This document shows, in pieces, positions 45,231 to 54,367 of a DNA stretch of 64,000 nucleotides. This DNA is from Paenibacillus sp. J2TS4 (GTDB lineage Bacteria > Bacillota > Bacilli > Paenibacillales > NBRC-103111), in NCBI RefSeq assembly GCF_018403245.1, contig NZ_BOSH01000003.1, positions 310,001 to 374,000 of the forward strand, in the 5' to 3' direction. The translations under genes and the position numbers were made by a program. The notes below the pieces were generated by a model. It was given only the letters and a program-made list of their open reading frames with translations. It was not told the DNA's origin and did no database searches. The stretch's first letter is position 1, and every line of letters begins with the position of its first letter.

Positions 45231-45316
45231 AACAAGCCCTCCTTCAATCCTATAGAACAATATTTTCCATCCACTCTGGTCTTAATATGTGTAGGTTTTA
45301 CTGGAATTATTCGGTG

Positions 45317-46273
45317 TCAAAAGCGATCCTGGTTCACGATATCTTCGGCTCGGATGGTTCTAAGCTCCTGCTTGGATAGCCGGTTAAGCTGCGGAGAATA
45401 AAACTGCATTAATCGGACAGCCTGGTTTCTAATCGATTTTTCGATGACATTACGGACGAAACGCGCATTGGAGAAATTCATGAGATTTTGTTCTTTTTCC
45501 TGAATGAGCTCCGTTATTAATTTATGCTCGGAAGCCTCGGACAGCTCGTATTCTCGTTCCTTGACCATCTGGTGTGCGATGCGGATTAATTCTTCAACGG
45601 TATAGTCGGCAAAATCAAGATGTACGGGAAAGCGAGAAGGCAAGCCCGGATTCATGGATAGGAACGTCTCCATCTCCAACGGATATCCGGCCAAAATCAA
45701 AATAAAATCGTTACGGTTGTCCTCCATCATTTTGACGAGCGTATCAATCGCTTCTTTGCCAAAATCCTTTTCTCCGCCGCGCGCCAAGGAGTAGGCTTCG
45801 TCGATGAACAATACTCCTCCGAGCGACTTTTTGACCAATTCGCGAGTTTTTTGGGCGGTGTGCCCGATATATTCCCCTACGAGATCGCCTCGGTCCGCTT
45901 CCACCAAATGTCCTTTGGACAAGACCTCCAGTTTCTGGAATAGCCTAGCCAGAATTCGAGCTACTGTTGTTTTCCCGGTTCCGGGATTGCCGTTGAAAAT
46001 CATATGATACACCTGCGGGTTCGTCTTCAAGCCGGCTTTTACGCGAAGCTGATTGATTTTAATAAAGGCGAAAATTTCATACACCAATTTCTTGACCTTC
46101 TCCAGACCGATCATCTGATGGAGCTCATCCAAAATCTCTTTGTACGGATCGACTTCACTGACACTGCGCTCTTGAAGCTCCTCGGGCTGTCTTTTGTTGA
46201 GGACAATGCTGATTTGCCCAGGATTTTTCTTTCTCTTTACCTCCTGAGTGACCACGTCTGCACTTTCCGCCAT
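45317..46273 (-). CDS. spoVK: Stage V sporulation protein K (SpoVK), intact copy
   Basis: The 318-residue protein is a full-length AAA ATPase of the CbbX/SpoVK group: QISIVLN, then DELHQMIGLEKVKKLVYEIF, Walker [30 protein letters not shown], Walker [15 protein letters not shown]. It continues past the point where the other copy breaks (MMEDNRNDFILILAGYP, NPGLPSRFPVHLDFADY, the arginine-finger area). SpoVK is needed for spore maturation in Bacillus. ATG 46273 follows GAGGTGG. It is more diverged than a recent duplicate, so it is a paralogue or an acquired replacement for the broken copy at 43714. Confidence 0.93.
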   Translation of the reverse strand: MAESADVVTQEVKRKKNPGQISIVLNKRQPEELQERSVSEVDPYKEILDELHQMIGLEKVKKLVYEIFAFIKINQLRVKAGLKTNPQVYHMIFNGNPGTGKTTVARILARLFQKLEVLSKGHLVEADRGDLVGEYIGHTAQKTRELVKKSLGGVLFIDEAYSLARGGEKDFGKEAIDTLVKMMEDNRNDFILILAGYPLEMETFLSMNPGLPSRFPVHLDFADYTVEELIRIAHQMVKEREYELSEASEHKLITELIQEKEQNLMNFSNARFVRNVIEKSIRNQAVRLMQFYSPQLNRLSKQELRTIRAEDIVNQDRF

Positions 46274-46389
46274 TGAACTTACCACCTCGCTTATACATTA
46301 TATTAGCGAAGCGGCCAGAATATTTTTAAATGGTGGAAGTCTCCGACGGCGGCTGGATGAATGTCCTTATTTGTGGGGGGGACGGCCTT

Positions 46390-46428
46390 AGGAAAAAGGC
46401 AAAGGAGTTCCGTGATGGCAACTCCTTT
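46390..46428 (-). terminator. Terminator at the end of the phage tail operon
   Basis: Read on the minus strand, AAAGGAGTTGCC and GGAACTCCTTT form a stem followed by a T-run (46391-46399 on the plus strand is GGAAAAAGG). It separates the tail genes from spoVK. Confidence 0.8.
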
Positions 46429-46471
46429 GGATGAAATATTTTTTTAAAATCAATCTGTATATTTTCATTTT

Positions 46472-48259
46472 CTATAAAATATACACGTATCCACCAGGAA
46501 CATTATCTCCGCCAACAGTTAGCGTACAGCTCATCTCATCTATCCATTTGACCCTAATCTTGATTCGACCTAATGTATCGTGTGTTTCATATTTGGGGAT
46601 AGTTATGCTAGATTTCAAGTATCCAGATAGTATTTGAATGCTGGAGGGAATAATACTTGTATGTATGATGTCAATGTTTCCGTTAATGTTAGCTCTCTCA
46701 GGAACAGTCAAGATTGAGGGAATTTCATCAATTCTTTTAACCATCAAATTTCCGTTTATAAAACTACTGGAAACAACCTTTATAATTCCATGGATGAATG
46801 GCTTGTTAATAAACATACCTGAGTCGATAGAGTCTGATTCGCTTCTAGACACATTGATACCAGAAACTAGTTCACCATGATTTGACTGTTTAATCCGTAA
46901 AGATCCATGAATTAATGGTTTTGAAATTCTTACTTTTACAGATAGATGACTCTCTTCATAATCTCTAACCGTAACACTTCCAACAATTCTTGAAATATTC
47001 GGAATAGTGATCGTTGCTACCCTGTATTTAGCGTTAACATTTATAATTGATATCAGTGAATCAGTTTTCGCCTGTCTAACTGAAAGATTGGAATCAATAG
47101 ACGATTTATAAGGAATATTGATTTGTCCTAATCTATTACGAGCATTAACTGATAAATTGGATTTAATCTCGTCAATTCTGCTTATCCGAATTTTGAGGTT
47201 TGATAGCATATCCTCTCTTTCGGTCCTTCTAATTGTTAAAGAAGAGTTAGTAAATGTCCTGTTAACTCTAATACAGGATTCCATAAATATAGGATTATAT
47301 ATATGGATATTGGACGATATTGTTGCGCTATCATCAAATTCACGAATATTAATTGTCCCTTTAACGTCTTTATTGCCTACAGCATGAACAAATAGAGTGG
47401 ATTCAATTTCTGATCGTCCAAAGCTGTATATGGTGTCGTCATAATAGATGATTTCCAAAAAGGGCTTGTTTTCTGGGTTCTCCCTCGTATTAAATTGTTC
47501 GAACTGTGCAATATCTTCATTAAGAGCCTTTATGATAAATCCATAATTTTTCTCTTCACCGCTATAAAATAGTTGTATTGTTTCAGTAACATCTACTTCA
47601 TAATATCCTACAGCATCTCCAATGTCAGATAAGGCCACTAAACTTGAAACATCAGGCTGATTTTCCCATGTTACGCCATATTCTTCCCAATAAGCTTTTG
47701 ATGTGTAAACTCCAAGTTGTCGCTTGACTCCAAATGGAGAGGTATTATATAACTTTAACGTTGCTCTTTCGATGATTGTATTCTTGGGCAAATCGTCTAG
47801 ATTAAACTCTAGCAAGGATCGATATTTTTCTTCTAACTTATCATTGTACCCAACAAGCATGGTCTGCTCTTTGCCATAATTTAATGTTCGGACCCCTTCT
47901 CGAATGAAGGCATCTTTTACAGGTGCAATTTCGAGCGTTTTTCTTGGGGGCTGAATAATATCAATTATTCCACTCATTTTGTTTTTAGGTGGAATCCTAA
48001 TATTACCTTGAACTTCTTTACGATAAAAAATTGATATACTGGAGCGTTTTTGATACCCGAATCGTGGTGGATAGGCAATATCTTCGATGACATAGTCACT
48101 ATAAACATCGACATGACCAGAAACTTCTTGAAATCTCTTAACTGTTAAAGAACCGGTCAGATCTTTTTCACCAACGGCAATTACATTTACCTTACCTGAC
48201 ATTCTGTTTCGTGGAGGAATCCACACATTTCCCGTCATTTCATCGAAATATATTGACAA
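46472..48259 (-). CDS. Phage appendage protein: DNRLRE domain between beta-repeat arrays
   Basis: The 595-residue protein has a central DNRLRE-type module (KDAFIREGVRTLNYGKEQTM at about 114, then RSLLEFNLDDLP and WENQPDVSS, ending FLEIIYYDD near 280). On both sides it carries short beta repeats of about 18-25 residues of the form x-G/S-x-I/L-x-V (SGKVNVIAVGEKDLTGSLTV, NRMSGKVNV, NKMSGIIDI, RLGQINIPYKSSIDSNLSV). DNRLRE modules occur in secreted adhesins and fibres. It is the last gene of the tail cluster, so a distal fibre or receptor-binding role fits. The start is TTG 48259 behind GGAAGTGA. I do not recognise a named family for the whole protein. Confidence 0.75.
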   Translation of the reverse strand: MSIYFDEMTGNVWIPPRNRMSGKVNVIAVGEKDLTGSLTVKRFQEVSGHVDVYSDYVIEDIAYPPRFGYQKRSSISIFYRKEVQGNIRIPPKNKMSGIIDIIQPPRKTLEIAPVKDAFIREGVRTLNYGKEQTMLVGYNDKLEEKYRSLLEFNLDDLPKNTIIERATLKLYNTSPFGVKRQLGVYTSKAYWEEYGVTWENQPDVSSLVALSDIGDAVGYYEVDVTETIQLFYSGEEKNYGFIIKALNEDIAQFEQFNTRENPENKPFLEIIYYDDTIYSFGRSEIESTLFVHAVGNKDVKGTINIREFDDSATISSNIHIYNPIFMESCIRVNRTFTNSSLTIRRTEREDMLSNLKIRISRIDEIKSNLSVNARNRLGQINIPYKSSIDSNLSVRQAKTDSLISIINVNAKYRVATITIPNISRIVGSVTVRDYEESHLSVKVRISKPLIHGSLRIKQSNHGELVSGINVSRSESDSIDSGMFINKPFIHGIIKVVSSSFINGNLMVKRIDEIPSILTVPERANINGNIDIIHTSIIPSSIQILSGYLKSSITIPKYETHDTLGRIKIRVKWIDEMSCTLTVGGDNVPGGYVYIL

Positions 48260-48290
48260 ATATTATCACTTCCATTCCATTGTATTGGAA

Positions 48291-49691
48291 TTAATTTGGA
48301 TCAGCAGAAACACGAATATCAAAGCTTCCTCCATTTTGAGCAGTTCTGTCCACTGTGAGTCGCACGTAAAATTCCAATATTTCATCAAAATTCAAGCGCT
48401 GGTCATAAACCAAGCGCTTTTCAGAGATAAAGGGGTTATTAGTTTTGGATAATTGAATCTCTAGGCCGTCAACATCATGCTCTGCCCATAACTGAATATT
48501 TTCAACGTTAAAAGGGTAGGTATTGGTTAGCAATATTTTTATGTCCAGAGAAGTTTGTCCTGCGATCATGGTTCCCATATCAAGGTACTTGAGAATTTCT
48601 CCCACAGAAGTGGTATAATATTGTTGATTTGTATCCATAAACATCAGCCCGGAATATTTTTTATCCAACTCGTCATAAATGATTGACAGGGAATGTACTA
48701 CTGGTGTTTCGATAGTTGCTGTATTAATTGTTGAAAGAGAATTTATTTGAACAACGTCTTCGAAACTATTTTGTTCAAGATAGTAAGCTAAACGTATAGT
48801 TCCATTAGGTGATAGCTCATAAAGTTGCTCAACTGTTAAACTATTAATCTCAGTTGGCGACATTCCCTCTCGTTTTATATTTGATAAATCGGTAATGTCT
48901 ATAGTTTTCCAATTGCCGTTTCTAATAACCTTCCAATTCTTCCCCTGATCATTACTGACAATTAGTTTTACACTGCCTTGCATTGGAGACTCTGGTACGT
49001 TGAATGATAATATAATCTTTTTTAGATCTCCTGAAATATCCAAATCTCGCAAGGGGAACACCATTTTAGGATTGGGGAGGGCTGTCAATCGCAACTCTTT
49101 CCTATTGCTAACTATTTCGTTTGTCCAAGTAACTAACTCGAAATCACCATCAATCTCATCAAGAGGACTATAATTTGCCGTAATCTCCAATTCGGCGTTA
49201 GTCTTAGCAGGGTCGTCAGTGTAATATACAGTATCGAAGCTATCTCCGACCTCATCATAGAATGTAAAGGGTTCCGTCTCTATTGTGATAATAGATTCAT
49301 CCTGTTCAGGGTTATCAGTGTATTCAATAATCTTAATAGTTTGTTTTTCAAACTCATCAGCTAGAGTAAATGGCTCTGTTTCGACATTAAATTGGACTTC
49401 TGTTTTATTAGGATCATCAGTGTACAAACAAATTTCAACGTCTCCACTTAGTTGTCTCCATGCTGATTCGGGTATTGAAGAAACTTCTTCAAGCGTATTT
49501 CCTCTAAGATACTCTTCCTCAGTTGGTAATGATGTTGTGATGGTTTCCCAATTAGAATCATAATATCTCATAAATTTATTATTATTTCTTATCAAAGTTC
49601 TATATTCAAAATTATATTCGTACATTTTAACACTAGGAGTTGTATTTTTAGTCATATTTGGAATGATATTATCTGTATATTTTATTGTCAA
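48291..49691 (-). CDS. Phage tail appendage protein with three Asp-rich repeats
   Basis: The 466-residue protein begins with the module found in its neighbours (NTTPSVKMYEY, then WETITTSLPTEEEYLRGNTL and IPESAWRQLSG). It then has three tandem copies of a unit with VETEPFTLADEFEKQ / IETEPFTFYDEVGDS / ITANYSPLDEIDGDF, each preceded by an YTDDP-like sequence. The C-terminal half is beta-rich, probably an exposed fibre. No enzyme motif is visible. The start is TTG 49691 with AAGGGGTGA. It belongs to a run of closely spaced fibre genes. Confidence 0.7.
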   Translation of the reverse strand: MTIKYTDNIIPNMTKNTTPSVKMYEYNFEYRTLIRNNNKFMRYYDSNWETITTSLPTEEEYLRGNTLEEVSSIPESAWRQLSGDVEICLYTDDPNKTEVQFNVETEPFTLADEFEKQTIKIIEYTDNPEQDESIITIETEPFTFYDEVGDSFDTVYYTDDPAKTNAELEITANYSPLDEIDGDFELVTWTNEIVSNRKELRLTALPNPKMVFPLRDLDISGDLKKIILSFNVPESPMQGSVKLIVSNDQGKNWKVIRNGNWKTIDITDLSNIKREGMSPTEINSLTVEQLYELSPNGTIRLAYYLEQNSFEDVVQINSLSTINTATIETPVVHSLSIIYDELDKKYSGLMFMDTNQQYYTTSVGEILKYLDMGTMIAGQTSLDIKILLTNTYPFNVENIQLWAEHDVDGLEIQLSKTNNPFISEKRLVYDQRLNFDEILEFYVRLTVDRTAQNGGSFDIRVSADPN

Positions 49692-49717
49692 CTTACTTCA
49701 CCCCTTTCCTCAAAATA

Positions 49718-50959
49718 CTAATTAATTTTTACACTTTTAATTGATTTTTTTGATGTATCAGTCATTTTTTTAAATACTTTTCCTTCACCTAATGCAGTTC
49801 CAATTTGCTCTATATATACTTTGCATTTAAATTGTGTGGATAAATCCAATTGTATTGATCTATCCATCCCGTGATTAATAAAATTTTGCTCAGTTGCCAT
49901 TGGAATATATCTATAGGTATAAGGAAAATATTCAGACATTTCTAATTCGCCAATAGACAAATAATTATGCCCATTATTTTTACTCACATTTATTCTATAT
50001 AATAAATACTCCTTATCATTAAAAAATGTATATTTTCTGCGCTCTTTACTTTGAAAAATTTGGCTATGCTGAGAATCCAACACAATCCAATCAGTGCCAT
50101 CATTTGATGCCTCAAATGTCCAAGTGTTAGGGGTGAGAGTATTTGCTAAACTTGTAGCATGGGTAATTGTATAACTTGTGATTATTTTCTTAATAGAAAA
50201 TTTATATCCCAAATATCCTGTAGAGGAGCTGGTTGCCCATCTATCGCTTTGAGCAGTGCTCTTGTCAAAAGCTTTCCATGGATAGTATGTGTCATAATAA
50301 GAGCTATATATAACTTCACCCTCTGGAGAAGTATTTGAAGTCATCACTGGAATTGCATTTTCAATTTTTGATTCATCGTATTTGATAGTAATTGTTTCAT
50401 TATTACTTGTTTGTATTAAAAATCTATCATAACTACTATATTGACTTCCATCATAAGAAAAATACCCCTCTGGCATTTCATAGGTAAAAGGAGTTGAACC
50501 AAAATTAGCCGTTACGGTTGAACTAGTATTTTGCCTTACGGTTGCAGCCGCGTATATTTCTTCAAGTCTATTTGCATCTAAATATGCATTTCCTTGAGAT
50601 ACTCCATTCTTCCAAAATTCAATTATTCCTTCATCCAAATCTAGTAATACTGAAATTATGTCATTTCCACCAAACGAACTACCGTAAGGAACTTCGCTGT
50701 ATCCACTAGATTTCATTCCATTAGTACCATAATACATCGCATTAGAACTACGATACGAATTTCCGGAACCAACAGTGGTTTTGACAATACCTATTTTAAT
50801 GTACCCTTGTGCCTTTAACTCCCAGTACCATTTTCCAGATTCTTTTGACACTGTTGCTAAAGCTGTACTATTAACGTTACTAATCGTAGCTGTAAGGTTT
50901 TCGTTAGATAGATTAACAGATGTCCCTTTATTTATAGAGTCCCACGTAACTAATGTCAA
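49718..50959 (-). CDS. Phage fibre protein with SPRY-like and discoidin-like domains
   Basis: The 413-residue protein has an N-terminal SPRY/B30.2-like domain (SKESGKWYWELKAQGYIKIG, SVLLDLDEGIIEFWKNGVSQ, up to about 165). An F5/8 type C (discoidin) fold follows (YYPWKAFDKSTAQSDRWATS, then NTWTFEASNDGTDWIVLDSQ). The last module is FINHGMDRSIQLDLSTQ ending GKVFKKMTDTSKKSIKSVKI, shared with the neighbouring genes. These are carbohydrate- or protein-binding folds, so the protein probably recognises the host surface. The start is TTG 50959 with GGAAGGTGA upstream. Confidence 0.8.
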   Translation of the reverse strand: MTLVTWDSINKGTSVNLSNENLTATISNVNSTALATVSKESGKWYWELKAQGYIKIGIVKTTVGSGNSYRSSNAMYYGTNGMKSSGYSEVPYGSSFGGNDIISVLLDLDEGIIEFWKNGVSQGNAYLDANRLEEIYAAATVRQNTSSTVTANFGSTPFTYEMPEGYFSYDGSQYSSYDRFLIQTSNNETITIKYDESKIENAIPVMTSNTSPEGEVIYSSYYDTYYPWKAFDKSTAQSDRWATSSSTGYLGYKFSIKKIITSYTITHATSLANTLTPNTWTFEASNDGTDWIVLDSQHSQIFQSKERRKYTFFNDKEYLLYRINVSKNNGHNYLSIGELEMSEYFPYTYRYIPMATEQNFINHGMDRSIQLDLSTQFKCKVYIEQIGTALGEGKVFKKMTDTSKKSIKSVKIN

Positions 50960-51012
50960 TTTTTTTCACCTTCCTATCTAAATAAAACGTTTCATTTATT
51001 TTCGATCTGCTC

Positions 51013-51705
51013 CTAATGAAATGTAATAATATTAACCTTATTTTTATTCAAGTCAATTGTATGCTCATATATTTTTCCGTTTCCTAGCATAAGAGGTTTT
51101 TTTTCAATCTTTCTAATTTCATCAATACTAGATATTTTTAAGTTTGACTCATCCATTCCGTATTTAACTATTGAATCATAAATATTCGAATTTATAACTG
51201 ACATGGTTTGATTCTCATTAACAATAAACTCCAATTCATTAACAATCCATGCCGAATCTGTAGAGGTTGGAGTATTGCTATTTGCTAAAATCCTAAAAAA
51301 TCGATATTCTTCATGAGCGTTAATAACTATCTCTTCCATTATTCTTTCTCTCAAAAATAAGTTCTGTATATCTCTCCAAGTTACCCCATCATTAGAACCT
51401 TGTAGTTTTACATCAGGAAGGTAATAAATACTATTAGAACTTTCACTGCCACCTTGATAAATTTTTATTTTTTCAACCGTGGTCTTTTTTGATAGTTCTA
51501 CCCCAATCCAAGATACACCTGCATGACCAGATAATTCTTTTGAAGCCCAGAAAGTATCAATGTTTCCATCAAAAGCGAACTCAGCATTCCTACCCTCTGA
51601 AAGAAAAGAGTTTGATAAATGTTGCTTGATAATTGTCTCAGATAACGCATAATATTTAGAGTTAGTGTGAATTAAAAATTTGTTTGTAGAGGTAATTTCG
51701 GTCAT
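51013..51705 (-). CDS. Phage fibre protein with discoidin-like domain
   Basis: The 230-residue protein holds one discoidin-like domain (AEFAFDGNIDTFWASKELSG, VSWIGVELSKKTTVEKIKIY, VKLQGSNDGVTWRDI). It ends with the common module YGMDESNLKISS ... LGNGKIYEHTIDLNKNKV seen in adjacent genes. It begins with the short lead TNKFLIHTNSKYYAL, also similar to a segment of the 49718 gene. AGGAAGGTGATAAA precedes the ATG. Confidence 0.78.
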   Translation of the reverse strand: MTEITSTNKFLIHTNSKYYALSETIIKQHLSNSFLSEGRNAEFAFDGNIDTFWASKELSGHAGVSWIGVELSKKTTVEKIKIYQGGSESSNSIYYLPDVKLQGSNDGVTWRDIQNLFLRERIMEEIVINAHEEYRFFRILANSNTPTSTDSAWIVNELEFIVNENQTMSVINSNIYDSIVKYGMDESNLKISSIDEIRKIEKKPLMLGNGKIYEHTIDLNKNKVNIITFH

Positions 51706-51757
51706 TTTATCACCTTCCTGTCGGTTAAATAACTTATAAAGAAATAGAATATCATAC

Positions 51758-52654
51758 CTACTTCACACTAAGACTAGTTATTTCAATATATTTCTTTAAA
51801 TCAACCTTTGCTTTAAACAGCTTTCCCTCTTCACCCAATCCGCTACTGTCATTCATATCAAGAACAAATGTAGTTTCTCTTCTATCCAGAACAGATAAAT
51901 CATCCATTCCCTCATTTATAAAAATGTCTTCCGATGGAAGTGTTGTAGAAATCGTTTCCCATAATGTGTCGTTCCATTTTTTATACTCACCATTAAACAA
52001 AATTAAAGATTTATTTATATTGGCGTCCAATAACAGAACTGGTCTAAAGCCTTTTGGAGTGGATACAGTGGTAACATTAGATGGATTATGACCATGCTCA
52101 GAAACGCCAGTTATATATCCTCTAACAACTCTATTCGCGGGTGTCCCAGATATTGTTGTTGATGTCCACGTGTTTACACCAACATTCCAGTTCCATACGT
52201 CGTTATCTCCAGCTACGATAGTATTGTTTAGAGTAGAATTGACAATATATTTATCCCATTCATTATCTTTATCAGCAGAAGATATACCACCAGTAAGAAG
52301 GCGCAACGTGGCACCTTGTGTTAGATTTTCTATCAGGACCCCACTGCCACTTGCAACTCCTCCACTATTCAGTGCATCCCATGAAATACTATGCTGAATA
52401 TTTCTATCTGCTATTAACTTCCATCTTCCCAAATGATCTTTATCCACGCATATAAAATAGAAATCTCCATCTGGTGTTGCTGAACTTACGGGAGGAAGAA
52501 AATCTTTAGTCATTCCACCTAATCCACTTAATGTGCCTATTTGATTAGCTGAAGCTTGGTAGTTACAGCGAATACGTTTTCCAATTTCTAAATCAAGAAT
52601 ATCAGTCACTTCATCTGGATGTAAAATTCGACTACTTTGTCCAATTTCAGTCAT
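51758..52654 (-). CDS. Phage tail/adhesin protein with GFRP-ending lectin-like domain
   Basis: The 298-residue protein has an N-terminal domain that opens RILHPDEVTDILDLEIGKR and includes NEWDKYIVNSTLNNTIVAGD and ends VSTPKGFRPVLLLD at about residue 195. The last 100 residues are SLILFNGEYKKWNDTLWETI, then FINEGMDDLSVLD and the LGEEGKLFKAKVDLKKY tail module. The first domain is shared with the next gene (52657). GFRP near the end resembles C-type-lectin-like phage receptor domains, but I cannot confirm the fold. ATG follows GAGGTG. Confidence 0.72.
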   Translation of the reverse strand: MTEIGQSSRILHPDEVTDILDLEIGKRIRCNYQASANQIGTLSGLGGMTKDFLPPVSSATPDGDFYFICVDKDHLGRWKLIADRNIQHSISWDALNSGGVASGSGVLIENLTQGATLRLLTGGISSADKDNEWDKYIVNSTLNNTIVAGDNDVWNWNVGVNTWTSTTISGTPANRVVRGYITGVSEHGHNPSNVTTVSTPKGFRPVLLLDANINKSLILFNGEYKKWNDTLWETISTTLPSEDIFINEGMDDLSVLDRRETTFVLDMNDSSGLGEEGKLFKAKVDLKKYIEITSLSVK

Positions 52655-52656
52655 AA

Positions 52657-53340
52657 TTACACCTCACTGTACTCAAATACTGGTCTAAATCCAGTATTGG
52701 CGTAGCTACTGCTAACAATTATAAAACCGAGAGTCTTAAGATCATTAGAATTCTCCTGTATGCCTCTCCATGTTCTGTGTAGATTTGAAGCCTTCAAGTT
52801 AACATTGGGGTGTGACAAATTAATTTTTGGCGTTTCCTGACAGAAAGTTACACCAATGACATTAAACACATCAGCAGATATCTTGCCAGATAGAATTAAA
52901 TCCTCTGGAAAATTAACAATATATTTGTCCCATTCATTATTTAAAGGCCATCCACCCAAGTCTTGAGTTGTGTCAGAGCCACTTCCATTCTCATCAGCAT
53001 AGGCCACTCCACCCGTCAATGATCGGATAACACCAGACACATTATCCAAAATGGTTGACTCTCCCTGGATGGCTTTGTTAGAATTTAAGTATTCCCATGT
53101 TACAGTATGAATCCAGACTCTATCAGAAATTAATAAGCCTTTTGCCACTTTAACCATGTACCAGAATCCATTACGATGACTCCAATTTCTGTTGTCAAAA
53201 GCTAGTCCAGTTGTAGGTAATTCCGGTTTTCCTCCATCTCCGAGATAATAACCATCATTGTCATGCATTTTAATATAATCACCAATTTGCATATCTTGAA
53301 TCCTGCTTCTTAATGCCCCTGTAGTTGCTGGAATTGGCAT
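52657..53340 (-). CDS. Phage tail/adhesin protein, paralogue of the 51758 gene's N-terminal domain
   Basis: The 227-residue protein has IQDMQIGDYIKMHDNDGYYL near the start, then WPLNNEWDKYIVNFPEDLIL and ends NTGFRPVFEYSEV. It is one domain without the C-terminal module of its neighbour. The shared NEWDKYIVN and GFRPV motifs show a duplication. The role is probably host-surface recognition. The stop is two bases from the next start, typical of a packed phage operon. Confidence 0.7.
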   Translation of the reverse strand: MPIPATTGALRSRIQDMQIGDYIKMHDNDGYYLGDGGKPELPTTGLAFDNRNWSHRNGFWYMVKVAKGLLISDRVWIHTVTWEYLNSNKAIQGESTILDNVSGVIRSLTGGVAYADENGSGSDTTQDLGGWPLNNEWDKYIVNFPEDLILSGKISADVFNVIGVTFCQETPKINLSHPNVNLKASNLHRTWRGIQENSNDLKTLGFIIVSSSYANTGFRPVFEYSEV

Positions 53341-53349
53341 AATATCACC

Positions 53350-54366
53350 TCAATATATTCTGATTTTATCTATTTTCCTAAAATCGGTTTTTCCAATACT
53401 CTTCCGAAATATCTCTCCTTTATATTGCCAACTCAAATCTTGATGCATATTATTAACGTAATCCGTTCTCAATCTCAAACTTCCATCAAAAATTAATTGC
53501 TCATCCTGTTCAAATTGGCTTGTTTCTGACTCAGTGAATTCATTTTGTACAATTTGTGACTCACTTTGCTTTCCTATAAGCTCAAGTTTTACCTTGATAT
53601 ATCTGCCTTGCGGAGATGTGATCAGTCCCTCCGAATCTACTAAAGAAAACTCTGAAAAATTAATATTATCATTTGATGTAGAAGTGTAAACTTTAACATT
53701 TGATCCTTCAGGTAAATTTTTAATACTGGATATGGATTTAATTTCTCTGTAGAATTGTCCGAGATCGATTTTGGGGAATTCCATGGTTCCACTAGACCTA
53801 TACAAACTTGAGATATTGTCTACCAACAAGTCGAACTCTCCAATACCTGTATAGTTTGAACCATCTCTTACAGTAAGTCTATGGTAACGGAAAGCAGTCT
53901 GATTTACTATTTCATAGCTTCGAGTTTCATAATTTGACCATGTTGGCGTACTAATCTTCTCATCTAAAATTGTCCACTCATCAGCATCATTGCTACCTTC
54001 CAAAATCCATGATTTTGGAGTGACACTAGAAGTTGGGTTTGCCATAATTTCATATTTTGTGATTATTTGCTCATTGCCAGGTCCAAAGTCATAATATATC
54101 CAACCTGAACTTCCTGAAACTCTCCATCCAGTCCCGGCGTTTTTATCAAATGCTTTAAAAGCGTGATGAACATCGTATCTTCCTGATGCGACAGCACGAT
54201 AAGGAGATGGGACATTATCGGAAGTCATCTGTACAATAACACTTTTATATCCAATTTTTCCATTCCCCACAACTTCCAACTGCAGCTTCCCGTCCACTAT
54301 TTCTACATTTTTTTTTATTCCATTATTAAAATCCAACTCTTTTTCGCTTCTGATTACCACTGCCAT
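53350..54366 (-). CDS. Phage fibre protein with discoidin-like domain
   Basis: The 338-residue protein has a discoidin-like domain at about 50-180 (SPYRAVASGRYDVHHAFKAF, GWIYYDFGPGNEQIITKYEI, SWILEGSNDADEWTILDEK). A beta-rich second half follows (FREIKSISS-like, then VKVYTSTSNDNINFSEFSLV) and the final module VNNMHQDLSWQYKGEIFRKS. The start lies next to the stop of the upstream gene. GGTGGGA is the ribosome site. Confidence 0.78.
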   Translation of the reverse strand: MAVVIRSEKELDFNNGIKKNVEIVDGKLQLEVVGNGKIGYKSVIVQMTSDNVPSPYRAVASGRYDVHHAFKAFDKNAGTGWRVSGSSGWIYYDFGPGNEQIITKYEIMANPTSSVTPKSWILEGSNDADEWTILDEKISTPTWSNYETRSYEIVNQTAFRYHRLTVRDGSNYTGIGEFDLLVDNISSLYRSSGTMEFPKIDLGQFYREIKSISSIKNLPEGSNVKVYTSTSNDNINFSEFSLVDSEGLITSPQGRYIKVKLELIGKQSESQIVQNEFTESETSQFEQDEQLIFDGSLRLRTDYVNNMHQDLSWQYKGEIFRKSIGKTDFRKIDKIRIY

Positions 54367-54367
54367 A

